A stretch of 64,000 bases of DNA, taken from NCBI GenBank assembly GCA_030142905.1, contig JASJOG010000006.1, positions 4,389,001-4,453,000 on the forward strand, read 5' to 3'. The DNA comes from Heliopora coerulea. Its lineage: Eukaryota; Cnidaria; Anthozoa; Scleralcyonacea; Helioporidae. The stretch's first letter is position 1. The number at the start of each line of letters is the position of its first letter. Below are positions 20,101-28,780 of this stretch, one piece after another. The notes beneath the pieces were generated by a model that worked only from the letters and a program-made list of their open reading frames with translations, had not been told where the DNA came from and searched no databases. The position numbers and the translations under genes were made by a program.

Positions 20101-22796
20101 GATGTAAATTCCAATACAATATCCAAAAAAACTAAGACAACCACAAAATGCGGAGTGACAAAAACATCCAAATCAGTTACCTTTCTTCAAATTTACAAAT
20201 TATTTTTACGGTAAATCACGCTTTTATCACATAATAGAAATTTAACTGTTTCTTTTTCTTTTAAATTTTGAATACTAGTTGGTTCTTACTCTTGGGTCAT
20301 TTCTGTCTGATAACATAGAAATCTCCTGCTTACATGCTAATTAAGTATCCACACATGATTTTTATATAACTGACGTTCTTCTACGTTCTATTTTTAGCAA
20401 TCGTGTCCATATTACTTTATTTGATTGGCCTTGTGTTTTGCCAGCATTCCGGAGAGTATTGGCTGCAGCTCTTTGACTCTTATGCGCTGGGCCTGACTCT
20501 GTTATATGTCGGAATTTTCGAATTCATAGGGATAAACTTTATCTATGGAACAGACAGGTAACCTGAGTAACCCATGACTTCGCGTCGAACGCGACGGCTG
20601 GTACCAAGTATAGATTAATTAGAAATCTCGGACAAACATTGTACAATAATTTGGCCACTAAAAATGAGTATCACCAAATGATACCATCTGAAGACTTACT
20701 GCAATCATATCCAGTTGAACTGAAATATTATTCCAAACTTCCACTCGCCTACTGACAAAACTTTTTTATTCCCGTCCTGGTCTTCAGTTTTAGTGATGCG
20801 AAATTAAATTTCTACTGCCTTGCATTATGATTGTGAACTTTATGGAAATTTGAGAAAAAATTGATTTAACCATAATCCATTGCCAGCAAGAGTTGTATCT
20901 TGTTGAAATATAGGAAGATCGGGCTTCAAGAAGATTGAATTTAGCAAGAAAAAACCCATCATAGAAACATGTTGAGTTTTCTTCAACTGTTACTAGTCAT
21001 TGGAGCTAATCGAAGTTGGGAAAGCATAATACTTAAAAGTGCATCTGCTATCTTTCATGGTGGTGTCATGCAGTGTATATTTTGTAAGTCTAAATTTTTA
21101 CATCACAAATCCGAGTATTTCGTTGGCTATCCGACTATGTGCGATCCACTTATAGGAGATATAATGTAATAAGCCGATGAAAATTACCCTTTATTTTCAA
21201 ATTGACCAACCAAATTGATCATATTTATGCTAAAATCTGTTAAATTACCACATTTATTCTCCAAAATTAAACAACTCTCTTTTGTTTTCTATAAGAGACG
21301 GTCAACTCAAGCTTGGCTCCCGTTGCTAATCTCGTTAAAGAAAACGCAGTCCCGTTGTTTAATATTCTAAATTCGATTAGATTTCAGAATCATGCATGGT
21401 CTATTATGAAATATTGTAATCATGTTACCTTGAGGATGATTCTGAAATATCTCAGAAGTACATTGTACGCTTTTGACAGTGCTTTTCAAAGAGTGCAACC
21501 TTGATTTCAACCATCTTAGATTTTTAGATGACATCGAATTTATGACGAACGTCAGGCCTGGCTGGTACTGGATCATCACATTGAGGTACCTTGGACCACT
21601 GTTGAATTTTGCGCTCCTGGTTGCAGGTCTTGTAAACATGGGGAGGAAGGGTGTGACATACGCAGTTTGGAATAAGCATAAGGTTCGTTGTATGACATTG
21701 TCTACTTATGTAAAGGATGTTAAAGAAAAGTATGAAGGTCATGGTGGTTTCACACATACGAAGAAGAACTGTGACCGAATGTTTGATACAACAAGCTTTC
21801 GACTGGAGCTCTATAGGCTGTAAATGAAAAGCGTAGCGTAGTAAAGGGCTACGAGGGTAATTGCTTCTTCAAGCTATATTTAGGAGGCGCCAAATCCTGA
21901 TGTCAAGGGAAAAAAAGCAAAGACCATGCAACTTAACTCTTTCCCGCATGATCAGTCGTATTTTACTTTACCCTGGCTAACGCCAAACGATTTGACTTTT
22001 CAAAAGGATACATCCTGCCGGGAAAGAGTTAATGAAACCACTTTTACCTCGATTTTCTCCCAAAATTCAGTTTTGTGTGGGAAACTATATCATTCGCGTA
22101 ATATATCAAGTACAAGGAAAACTGTTTGACCCAGTGATCAAACGCAGAGATATGAATTTGAATTACGAAGAAAACAAATGCACTCCTAAGAGTTTAATCT
22201 CAAGGTCAAAGTTCAGCCATTCAATGGAAGGACATGGTTTGCAAACTTTGTTCCGTCTTTCTGATGACTTTCATGCAGAATCAGCAAATAGAAACGTTTC
22301 GTTTCTGGCTCTCAACCGTCCGGTTTGAATGTCCATTGTCATAAAACAAAATATTTGCGCCTTGAGAGTTCTTCCAACCTTAATAATATTGATTAATTGA
22401 TAGGTGAGTCATAACTTCATTATGTTTCTTCATGATTGCCGCTTAGAATTTTGGTGTAATACGTTGAATCCGCGAACAAGGTGTGTAGTAATAGCGCCAG
22501 ATTTTTATTTACTTTAATAATTCTTACTTTAATCATTTAAAGTGACACTTCTGTTTCTTTTCTTTCAGGGTATAAAAGTTCCAGGGGTTGAGTTCCCTGG
22601 TTGGGCCTATGCTTTCGTCATCATTATCGTGACACTTGGGCTCATTTGGATCCCAGCAGTGGCACTTCTCAGATTCTTTGGCTTATGCGCTTACACAGGA
22701 AAAAGTAATGACTTACAAGCTACATTTGACAATTCCACTTCCAGACTAGTATTGACCAATAACGATGAAAAATCACCTTTATGTAACACTGCATAG
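9390..22796 (+). CDS. SLC6: SLC6-family sodium-dependent amino-acid transporter, 9 exons, about 596 aa
   Basis: Nine exons with GT-AG introns and compatible phases join into one frame ending at TAG 22794-22796. The family uses Na+ (often Cl-) gradients to import amino acids or transmitters through the plasma membrane. Seen in the translation: GNVWRFPYL and KNGGGAFLIPY in TM1 (residues 42-62), ELGMGQR in TM2, [11 protein letters not shown] in TM6, INCGTSVFA in TM7, [10 protein letters not shown], and RPGWYW near the end. Gate residues R46 and D440 are both present. SYYWYRKAL in the second extracellular loop and MFTPK before TM6 place it with SLC6A15-A20 (B0AT/SIT1). Two N-glycosylation motifs (NSS, NVS) lie in that loop. 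The start at 9390 is the first in-frame ATG; the frame is open upstream to 9228, so a 5' exon may add an acidic N-terminus. The exact substrate is unknown. Confidence 0.95.
9800..10081 (+). mobile_element. 3' end of a non-LTR retrotransposon with ATA tail, in SLC6 intron 1
   Basis: One frame reads [20 protein letters not shown], later [17 protein letters not shown]. This matches the C-terminal signature (VIGALG ... LLGTARILRKVL) of a common invertebrate retroelement that ends in a triplet microsatellite. Here the (AAT)n tail is at about 10062-10081. One in-frame TAG breaks it. The minus-strand copy at 29345-30660 is the same type. Confidence 0.65.
10167..10282. repeat. imperfect AATAATGATAGT microsatellite
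   Basis: Triplet-based AAT/GAT/AGT units repeat over about 115 bases and directly abut the composite SINE. Confidence 0.9.
10292..10666 (+). mobile_element. composite SINE (family A) with 61-bp inverted ends and 15-bp target duplication
   Basis: The tRNA-like head (about 10509-10590) has a 7-bp acceptor-like pairing GACTCGA/TCGAGTC, an A-box-like TAGCTCAACAGGTAGAGC and a B-box-like GAGTTCAAATCCC. The first 61 bases (10292-10352) are an exact inverted copy of 10571-10631. The block from GTTAATTGTGAAG through GATGATTCTGAAATA occurs twice in direct orientation (about 10358-10411 and 10619-10670). The 15-mer AATAAAACTGCTAAT flanks the whole unit exactly (10277-10291, 10667-10681), the kind of duplication LINE-driven insertion leaves. 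Other family A copies are at 34786-35014, 58736-59316 and, divergent, 60815-61090. Confidence 0.8.
10682..12440. other. SLC6 intron 1, no feature recognised
   Basis: No coding exon, known repeat or strong inverted repeat was seen on either strand. Confidence 0.4.
12449..12764. mobile_element. hAT-like miniature element, family B, copy 2
   Basis: It begins CAGGGGTGGCGCCAG and ends CTGGCACGACCCCTG (13 of 15 inverted matches). The 8-bp duplication ATTCTTGC is exact on both sides (12441-12448, 12765-12772). The left part, with GGAATTCCCCGACGC, matches the inverted right end of the 6295-6952 copy. It lies in SLC6 intron 1. Confidence 0.88.
13416..14079. mobile_element. foldback element built of GTCGTATCT-type repeats, with MADF fragment
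   Basis: The left end GCCTGGTTTCTATATCGTTG and the right end CAACGATATGGAAACCAGCC are inverted. Both continue into runs of TTGTATCTGTCGTATCTGTC-like units. TTGAA flanks both sides (13411-13415, 14080-14084). The right 100 bases (13984-14079) also fold on themselves around TGAATTTTTTTCA. The middle (13590-13810) is not repetitive and encodes a MADF-like peptide on the minus strand. The superfamily is uncertain; MADF genes often travel with PIF/Harbinger transposons, but the flanking duplication is not the usual 3 bp. Confidence 0.7.
13612..13791 (-). pseudogene. MADF-domain N-terminal fragment, 59 aa
   Basis: The minus strand has an ATG at 13791-13789 and a TAA at 13614-13612, giving 59 residues. 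After an acidic start ([11 protein letters not shown]), a recognisable MADF first half follows: [20 protein letters not shown], then RDNCW and [15 protein letters not shown] domains (Adf-1 type) are about 80-90 residues and bind DNA; this one stops about 20-30 residues short and has no further domain. It is too short for a normal gene and sits inside the foldback element, so it is probably the captured or leftover start of a transposon accessory gene. Confidence 0.6.
14331..14788 (+). CDS. SLC6 exon 2 (TM2-TM4 start)
   Basis: Acceptor TTCATTATAG|GC; donor GGAAAG|GTAACG. It completes KNGGG and encodes TM2 with the GQ motif, TM3, the glycosylated second outer loop ([13 protein letters not shown]) and the stretch ending MRGIKSTGK. 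It covers residues 57-209. Confidence 0.95.
14789..16148. repeat. SLC6 intron 2: simple repeats and TTAGGG-like stretch
   Basis: CTTAC/ATTAC short tandem units lie at about 15323-15415. A degenerate TTAGGG/GGTTTGGGTTAGG region lies at about 15551-15662. 15970-16110 is pyrimidine-rich. Nothing coding was seen. Confidence 0.7.
16149..16259 (+). CDS. SLC6 exon 3 (TM5)
   Basis: Acceptor TGTTTTAG|GCAGCT; donor CCGAAG|GTAAAA; phase 0 at both ends. It encodes 37 residues, [13 protein letters not shown] through [13 protein letters not shown] to MFTPK. Confidence 0.93.
17092..17155. repeat. (TC)n(TATC)n microsatellite
   Basis: TC units are followed by TATC units and TC again, in SLC6 intron 3. Confidence 0.95.
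17970..18179 (+). CDS. SLC6 exon 4 (TM6-TM7)
   Basis: Acceptor TTATTAG|TTTGAG; donor TTCAAG|GTAAGC; phase 0 at both ends, 70 residues. It contains [19 protein letters not shown], the unwound TM6 region, and the conserved ASYN and NCGTSVFA motifs. Confidence 0.95.
18244..18840. repeat. purine-rich low-complexity tract in SLC6 intron 4
   Basis: The + strand is dominated by GA, GGA and AAG words for about 600 bases. The long open frames on the other strand are an artefact of this composition. Confidence 0.85.
18976..19068 (+). CDS. SLC6 exon 5 (outer loop 4)
   Basis: Acceptor GACGCAG|GGAAAA; donor GGTGAG|GTAAGT; 31 residues, phase 0. It contains the paired loop cysteines (YKECLEE, VSCKSL). Confidence 0.9.
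19284..19482 (+). CDS. SLC6 exon 6 (TM8-TM9 region)
   Basis: Acceptor TTTTAG|GTGGCT; donor CTCGCAG|GTATTT, leaving one base. It contains [20 protein letters not shown] and the [11 protein letters not shown] helix. Confidence 0.95.
20398..20557 (+). CDS. SLC6 exon 7 (TM10)
   Basis: Acceptor TATTTTTAG|CA; donor GACAG|GTAACC, leaving two bases. It contains [16 protein letters not shown] with the gate aspartate D440, and [14 protein letters not shown]. Confidence 0.94.
21520..21682 (+). CDS. SLC6 exon 8 (TM11)
   Basis: The acceptor used is CATCTTAG|ATTTTT: it gives R-F-L-D-D-I-E-F-M, while the AG eight bases later would put a stop in frame. Donor CATAAG|GTTCGT. It contains [15 protein letters not shown]. 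Confidence 0.92.
21937..22028. mobile_element. 92-bp piggyBac-like miniature element in SLC6 intron 8
   Basis: TTAA flanks both sides (21933-21936, 22029-22032). The ends CTCTTTCCCG and CGGGAAAGAG are exact inverted copies. TTAA duplications and CCCTTT-like ends are typical of piggyBac derivatives. Confidence 0.65.
22569..22796 (+). CDS. SLC6 exon 9 (TM12 and C-terminus)
   Basis: Acceptor TTTCTTTCAG|GGTATA. It encodes [17 protein letters not shown], a final membrane helix and a hydrophilic tail with NSTSRL, ending at TAG 22794-22796. Confidence 0.92.
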   Translation, partial: GIKVPGVEFPGWAYAFVIIIVTLGLIWIPAVALLRFFGLCAYTGKSNDLQATFDNSTSRLVLTNNDEKSPLCNTA

Positions 22797-22813
22797 TAAT
22801 CCATCCGTCAAAT

Positions 22814-22819
22814 AATAAA
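22814..22819 (+). promoter_or_regulatory. polyadenylation signal of the SLC6 gene
   Basis: AATAAA lies 18 bases after the stop codon, so at least one 3' untranslated region would be very short. Confidence 0.6.
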
Positions 22820-23366
22820 ATCTATTTCTTCCTGCACCACCGTTTGTCAAGTTTCGTGTCTAGCTCACTGGTTTTTATTGAATTAGTTTTTTACTTTTCT
22901 CTCAATCTCTGCTCTTTTTATTGCCCATCCTAGATTAATTTTTGCTTACATTTGCAAAACTTAGTGTCTTCATTTTCATCTCTTTCAGCCATCCTAGGGT
23001 AGTTTTATTTCCTCCTTCTCTTCAGCTTTTGAACTTCTATTTTTCTTGTAGAATTTTTTTAAATATTTTCACTGGTGTTTAGCCTTTTACTGCCCTATTT
23101 TCTTCTCACTAGTTTTTTTCTCGTCCTTGCAGTCCCTATTTACTTCCTTCTGGCTTTTTGTTTCTCTTCCTCCTTCCACAACTGTTTTCCGTGTCTTCAC
23201 TCGTTTCCTCTTCCCTTCACACATTTCACCCCTTCCTTCTCTTCCCATCCACATCACGGTTCTCTTCATTCTTTGTTTTGCTTTTGGGTAAAGTTACTGA
23301 AAACGTTTCTATCTGCGACGCTCGGCCCATGAGAGAGAACACATATTTTTAAATGAAGAAACGTTC

Positions 23367-24087
23367 TCGGCCACTAGACTGTGGTCTTCGACAGGTACAG
23401 GGCTAATGAAAGATAGCTACTTATATACTAGAGGTTACATCATCAGATAAAAATAAAAATGACAGCTATACAAAGAATGAAAGTAAGGTGATTAGCAGCA
23501 GCATTGTTTCATAACTATATTCATGTATTGTTTTGGTAATGGCTTTGAATTGTTATCAGCGTCCTTTGAAATTTCCGTGTCCCAAGATTCTAGTGTCTTC
23601 CTTGTTCTGTAGTTCCCTTTATCGATAATTTTTCCATTGTCGAACCCAATTTTATGTCCGTTATTCCATGCATGTAATGCGATATTCGATCCCGGTGCGT
23701 AATTCGTCACGTTTCGGATGTGTTCTTTCTTCCTGGTCTCAAACGATCTCCCAGTTTCTTCTATATAAGACCATGAGCATTCCAAGCAAGGGATCTTGTA
23801 AATCCCGTTCGTCTGTTTTTCTGGTTTAACCCCGTACTTTGGTGAAGGAAACAGTTGCTGTAATGTTGTTAATGGTTTAGTCATTACAGTTAGGTCGTAT
23901 TGGCGCAAGGTCCTTGTTAACTGTTCAGTTATCCTTTTAATGTAAGGCAAAGTGGCGTAGTTTCGTTGCATTGTGTCAGGTGGGTCAACATTTTTAAAGA
24001 ACAAGCCTACCAGTTCTTCAGGTGATGGACTGGTATGGGTTAATTGCATGTCCTTGATAATGTTGTTGAGGGTTGTCAGTGGGTAAC
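23367..24087 (-). repeat. inverted arm: Penelope 3' part, minus strand
   Basis: This is a reversed copy of 25583-26300, including an open frame for the GIY-YIG end (24049-23492). It has the same YIE variant as the right arm, so both descend from one element. Confidence 0.92.
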
Positions 24088-26175
24088 AAAAAAAACATTT
24101 ACTGATTTTTCACGCTTCATGATGGAAAGAACCCAATCAGTCCAAAACACCATCAACGAAAGACATGCAAAAAAATTAAGGAACCTACAAATTGAATACA
24201 ACTCCACCACAATCGACAAAACTAATGGAGTCGTCAACATTTCCACAAAGCCGCTGAGCAACGCACAACACAAAATCTTAGAAAAAGGTCCGAAGTTTTC
24301 CATAACCCCTACCACCATTCCTTACAAGAACATTATCGCTGAAGTTGAAGCTGCCATCAAAAACCTACCTCAAGAATCCCAAGACTCGGTTCGATCATCC
24401 ACCTCCAGCATCCTTGAAAAATCTCATTTACCTGCCCACAACACCACGATTGAAGACCAAAAGCCCTTAAAAGAACTGAAAAATGGCAAGACTCGTATAA
24501 TAATGAAAGCGGACAAAGAGAATTGCTTCCTTGTGATGGACAGAAGAGAATGAAAGCCTTACTCAGGCTTTCACATGAAAAAACCTACCAAAAGGTGAAA
24601 AAGCAACCTTTCAAAAAGATCGAAAGAGAATTGAACGGTAGGCTCCTAACCCTCAGAAATCAAGGAAAACTTGAAGAAAGAACATACAATAGGCTTTACT
24701 CTACTGATGGTTTACCACCTGCGATAAGGGGATCAGTCAAACACCACAAGCAAGGCAACCCTTTAAGACCCATAGTCACCTCCATTGGCTCGGCTCTATA
24801 CAACACTCCCAAGTTCCTGGCTGACATAATATCTCCACTACAGAACAAAAATGGCTTTGCAGTTGAAAATTCCACTCAGTTTGCCAAGGAAATAGCCGAT
24901 ATCACTATCGTCGATGACGAAGTCATGGTATCATTTGATGTCACTTCACTATTTACCTAGGTACCAGTCGAAAAAGCTTGTGATTACATCCGACAAAAAC
25001 TAGAGCAAGATAGCACCCTCAAATCAAGAACAAAAATGGACATTGATGATATAATTTCACTCCTCAGCTTTGTCCTTTCTGATAACTATTTCGTCTTCGA
25101 AGGAGAGACATACAAACAAGTACACGAATGTGCTATGGGGAGTCAGGTAAGCAGAGTTGTTACAAATCTCTGTAGGGAAAGCCTAGAAGAAAAGGCCATT
25201 AACACAACCCCTGCACGACCAAAAACGTGGAAGCGCTTTGTAGATGATAGTTTTTCCATCATCAAAAAGAATACTGTTCCGGCATTCCACGATACGCTCA
25301 AATCAATCGACCCAAACATACAATTTACCATTGAACGTGAAAACAATGACAAACTTACATTCCTTGACACTACAAATTCATGACGAAACGAAAAAGTTTA
25401 CATTGACGTTTACAGGAAACCAACACATACTGACAGATACCTGGACTACAATTCCCATCATGAACGTAAACATAAGATTAGCACTGCTAGGACATTGATA
25501 CACAGAGCTCTAACATTACCAAATACACAAGAAGAAAAAACTAATGAACTCAAACATGTGACTTACGCCTTAGGGGCAAACAGTTACCCACTGACCCTCA
25601 ACAACATTATCAAGGACATGCAATTAACCCATACCAGTCCATCACCTGAAGAACTGGTAGGCTTGTTCTTTAAAAATGTTGACCCACCTGACACAATGCA
25701 ACGAAACTACGCCACTTTGCCTTACATTAAAAGGATAACTGAACAGTTAACAAGGACCTTGCGCCAATACGACCTAACTGTAATGACTAAACCATTAACA
25801 ACATTACAGCAACTGTTTCCTTCACCAAAGTACGGGGTTAAACCAGAAAAACAGACGAACGGGATTTACAAGATCCCTTGCTTGGAATGCTCATGGTCTT
25901 ATATAGAAGAAACTGGGAGATCGTTTGAGACCAGGAAGAAAGAACACATCCGAAACGTGACGAATTACGCACCGGGATCGAATATCGCATTACATGCATG
26001 GAATAACGGACATAAAATTGGGTTCGACAATGGAAAAATTATCGATAAAGGGAACTACAGAACAAGGAAGACACTAGAATCTTGGGACACGGAAATTTCA
26101 AAGGACGCTGATAACAATTCAAAGCCATTACCAAAACAATACATGAATATAGTTATGAAACAATGCTGCTGCTAA
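24088..26175 (+). pseudogene. Penelope-like RT and GIY-YIG endonuclease, inactivated
   Basis: In order: FSITPTTIPYKNII and RIIMKADKENCFLVMDRRE, then PPAIRGSVKHHK, RPIVTSIGSALYNTPKFL, VMVSFDVTSLFT, CAMGSQVSRVVTNL and the catalytic FVDD at 25237-25248, then YRKPTHTDRYLDYNSHH. The C-terminus is a GIY-YIG domain: GIYKIPCLEC at 25861 and YIEETGRS at 25900. The family has YIG, so the glycine is replaced by glutamate here. Breaks: a frameshift near 24550, TAG at 24958-24960, and a frame change at about 25380. It cannot make a whole protein, although the last 226 codons stay open. Confidence 0.88.
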
Positions 26176-26300
26176 TCACCTTACTTTCATTCTTTGTATA
26201 GCTGTCATTTTTATTTTTATCTGATGATGTAACCTCTAGTATATAAGTAGCTATCTTTCATTAGTTCTGTACCTGTCGAAGACCACAGTCTAGTGGCCGA

Positions 26301-26774
26301 AAGCTCGTCCAAATAAAAACTTTCTGGTCAAAGAACGTCTCTTCCATTAAAATTATGTGTTTACCTGACCGCGCCTCTTCTATATTTTCACGTTATATTT
26401 TACCTGAGAAATTTAGAGTTGAAACCAATCGATTAGCGGTGACATATCAATTAACCATGTTCTTTACGTTTGGTGTCTGCATCTGTGTGCAACGTTCCAA
26501 GTGATTTTGAAGGATAATCTTAAAGAAATGATCGTTCCTTGATTTGCTGCAATTTGAACCGACCTGATGTCATCACATATTTTATTTGACTAGAGCCTAG
26601 TTTATAAGCTATGTTGTGCCAAGCCGTGCTGGCATATTCCCTTCGCCCACCGCGCGAAGTGAGGTGCGAGGGCCGAAGGTCCGAGCGGGCAAGGGTACTA
26701 ATCTCGACATGCTTGGAGTTCATTTACACGCGTGGTGACTAGGGCGAAAAATTTTCGCAGTATCTATGTTTATA

Positions 26775-26817
<43 letters not shown>

Positions 26818-28686
26818 CAATTATTCACTGAAGTGGAGGTTAACCATGCCGAGCTGTTTCAACAACTTGCTACGGTTTTTCTCACAGAAAGTTCCGACAA
26901 AGTTACTGGCTACGATCTCGTTGTAGTTTAATGAAAGTGACACAATTGTTAAAACGTAATTTAAGTTTGGTTCAAATTGTCCTTTCAAGAATGATTTGTG
27001 CAGACTTTAAATATTCTGTTCTGACTAATGCTAGACTATTTTATTCAGGGGAGGGAAACGGTTAAGAAACAAGGAACGGCTGCCGGTATCAGATATGGTT
27101 TCCGTCAACTTCTACATTAATAAACAATCTCTTCACTAAGCTGTAGGGGCCTTTTGTGGTGGTATAGCAGGAGTATAGCAAGGATATTAATACCGCTCAA
27201 AGGAACATTCCCCAGACAGTTGAAGAAGAAAAACCCATCGGGGTGAGTGACTTGGCATCAAAGGCACCCACGAACATTCAAGATTACCATTAACGAGCCA
27301 TGTATTCTACCTCCATCACGGGCACCAAGAATTGTTAGGGGTACCCATTGATGGACTTGGGAACCAAAGAACCATCGCAGACAATAAGCAGTCTTGCATG
27401 TGCAGCACCATTTGCATAACTGCAGGGATGGCCTGGGGGGGCAACTCCCTAAAATTTACTGGGCCAACCAAACTTGTCGAGAAATGTAATCATCAACCTC
27501 TATGAAGTTTGACATTTTCCCAGTTGTAGGTGTGCAGGATGATATATTTGATTGTTTGAGAGGCACTCCCTAAAATCTGTTCTAGAGTTTCCCCCCAAAA
27601 TTTGCTGAGGGCCCCTCAAGGCCCCTGTTAGATACGTCCTAGTTACCCCAACGTACCCCAATGATGGGAAAAGAATTCATCGGATTCAAAAACTTATAAA
27701 CGTTCAGGTCTAAATTTCAACGAATGTCTTCATATCAAGGAGAGACTTTGTTTCGGCTTTCTAACAGCGGAGATTGTATAGGACGGCAGGCAGCTTGAAC
27801 AAAACTGTTTACACAGGCGAGTCATCGACGTGTTTGAGTCGGAAATGAAGATGTTTGGCGTAAGAAGTTAAAATTATTCTACGATTTACTTAAGATCTGG
27901 TGTAGGCGGGAACGAACGGGAGACAAAATGTTACATGTTTCCTTCTGTCCTCTTCAGCTGAATAACTTATTCTTTAAATTTATTTTTGCACTGGTTTGTA
28001 ACTCCACTACATTCGAGTTCCGCTATTTTTCAATGTTTCGCTACACTTTTTTATATTTTCCATATATTCGATGAGAATTCCTGGCATTGAGCGATCAATG
28101 AACATCTGGGGGATATTACCAGACTAAAAACCAATGAAAAAAATTTTAACGTTAGTTAAAGTCTAACCAGGAAAATCGAGCGATTTCCAATCACAAAACA
28201 ATCACCGCATCTTTGTGATATTACAACTGAAAAGCGGTACTTTTCGAAAGTAAAACATATTTTCGGGAATTATAAATTTTGCCTTAATGCTTCCTGGTTC
28301 TTTCAAAGATGACTTATGAATTCTGTACCTACGTTCCATTGGTACGATAACGAATATGGGTATGACCGCGATAAGATTTTTTCTTTTGTATTTCCACAGC
28401 CACTAACCCTCGTCCTAACTTAGTCCCAGTCATAAAACTCGTACCGCCAACCATAATGGGTCACTGGTTACTAGCGATCAGTGACCGAGGGGTTGCTGAG
28501 CACTAAGGTCACTCGTTCCTGTATTGACGGGTGTCGTATCCGCATCCGTACATAAGGAAACACTCCCACTATTTCCAGTCACCGATATTCTTGCCGTATC
28601 CGTACCTGTAAACGTATCCGTACAAATGGATACAAAACTTTAGCCTGTCACCTGGCAACAGTAACTGTAGCAAAATGCTCGTTTAC
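26301..28686. other. no gene recognised; (TA)n at 26770-26815
   Basis: A TA microsatellite lies at 26770-26815, and a CpG-rich patch with GCGAAG/CCGAAG words at 26635-26700. A possible CAGGG...CCCTG element lies at about 27422-27627 without a clear target duplication. I looked here for the last START-domain exon of the minus-strand gene and did not find it. Confidence 0.4.
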
Positions 28687-28780
28687 CTTGAAAGTTGTGG
28701 TTGTTATCCAAGCAAATTCGGACTTGTCAGGATCGTCTTCAACTGGGCTAAGGGCAAAACAGTTCAGTGGAGTCTCACCT
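28687..28780 (-). CDS. START-domain exon, STARD3-like
   Basis: On the minus strand: acceptor TTCTTTTTAG|AGGTGA, donor TTTCAAG|GTAAAC, 94 bases. The first base completes a codon that becomes Arg if the previous exon ends in AG, giving [16 protein letters not shown] followed by [10 protein letters not shown]. Vertebrate STARD3 has RGENGPGGF and then F-V-W-I-L-N-T-D-L-K-G at this place. The spacing and the alternating hydrophobic pattern fit a START beta strand followed by the last helix. Confidence 0.6.

Larger units (their letters stand above)
23367..26300 (+). mobile_element. Penelope-like retroelement with an inverted partial copy at its 5' side
   Basis: The central body (24088-25582) plus the right part (to 26175) encodes a Penelope-type RT followed by a GIY-YIG nuclease. 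The left part (23367-24087) is an almost exact inverted copy of the right part (25583-26300): 721 against 718 bases, the difference being a 3-base insertion. Penelope-like elements are known for such partial copies flanking a full one, in direct or inverted order. It lies about 570 bases downstream of the SLC6 stop, between the two convergent host genes. Confidence 0.9.

Noticed and set aside
26228..26310. hammerhead ribozyme in the Penelope-like end (CTGATGA ... CCGAAA)
   Set aside because: Penelope-like elements can carry such ribozymes, but no stem II pairs next to CTGATGA here and the spacing is wrong.
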